A stretch of 6,727 nt of DNA, from NCBI GenBank assembly GCA_030637505.1, contig DAOWGJ010000304.1:1-6727 (forward strand), written 5' to 3'. The position numbers and the translations under genes are program-made. The notes below the pieces were generated by a model. The model saw only the letters and a program-made list of their open reading frames with translations, was not told where the DNA came from and ran no database searches. Each line of letters begins with the position of its first letter. Position 1 is the first letter of the stretch. Source of the stretch: Holophagae bacterium (lineage in GTDB: Bacteria > Acidobacteriota > Thermoanaerobaculia > Thermoanaerobaculales > Sulfomarinibacteraceae). This document shows, piece by piece, positions 6,705 through 6,727 of the stretch.

Positions 6705-6727
6705 AAGAGGCCCGACCGGAAACCCCC

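Overview
The window is a compact bacterial chromosomal segment of fairly high GC (roughly 60%). All recognisable genes lie on the minus strand, so transcription runs from high to low coordinates. In transcription order they are: an RND/MMPL-family exporter (GTG start at 6693), a Lon-like S16 protease with an N-terminal AAA-type domain (ATG start at 4183), a membrane-anchored M23 peptidoglycan peptidase (ATG start at 1612), and the first 157 codons of SecA (ATG start at 472, running off the left edge). The sequence does not fix the organism. All four proteins look like those of a GC-rich envelope-bearing bacterium, for example a deltaproteobacterium-like or planctomycete-like lineage, but this is a low-confidence impression.

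Layout: 6727-6694 is a short leader with a GGAG ribosome binding site. 6693-4183 encodes the exporter, with 12 predicted membrane helices and two large extracytoplasmic domains. Its stop codon overlaps the ATG of the protease gene by one base (TGATG), and a strong AGGAGGT site sits just upstream, so the two genes are almost certainly co-transcribed and translationally coupled. The protease gene ends at 1718. A 105-base gap follows, carrying a good sigma70-like promoter candidate (TTGACA, 18 bases, CACAAT) that could drive the M23 gene and perhaps secA. M23 ends at 731. The 258-base gap from M23 to secA holds the only non-coding structure of note: two tandem heptamer arrays in opposite orientation (533-563 and 698-729), which form a large inverted repeat and enclose a second inverted repeat (632-692) built from a GGTGGGCC/GGCCCACC motif.

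The genes share an envelope and protein-traffic theme: SecA drives preprotein export, the M23 enzyme trims peptidoglycan, the exporter moves lipid-like or hydrophobic cargo, and the Lon-like protease acts in the cytoplasm. This is inferred from family membership and proximity; nothing in the sequence proves one pathway. I found no CRISPR array, RNA gene, transposase or plainly new multi-gene system. The points most worth following are the nested repeat element, the tight exporter-protease coupling, and the altered ATPase motifs of the Lon-like protein.
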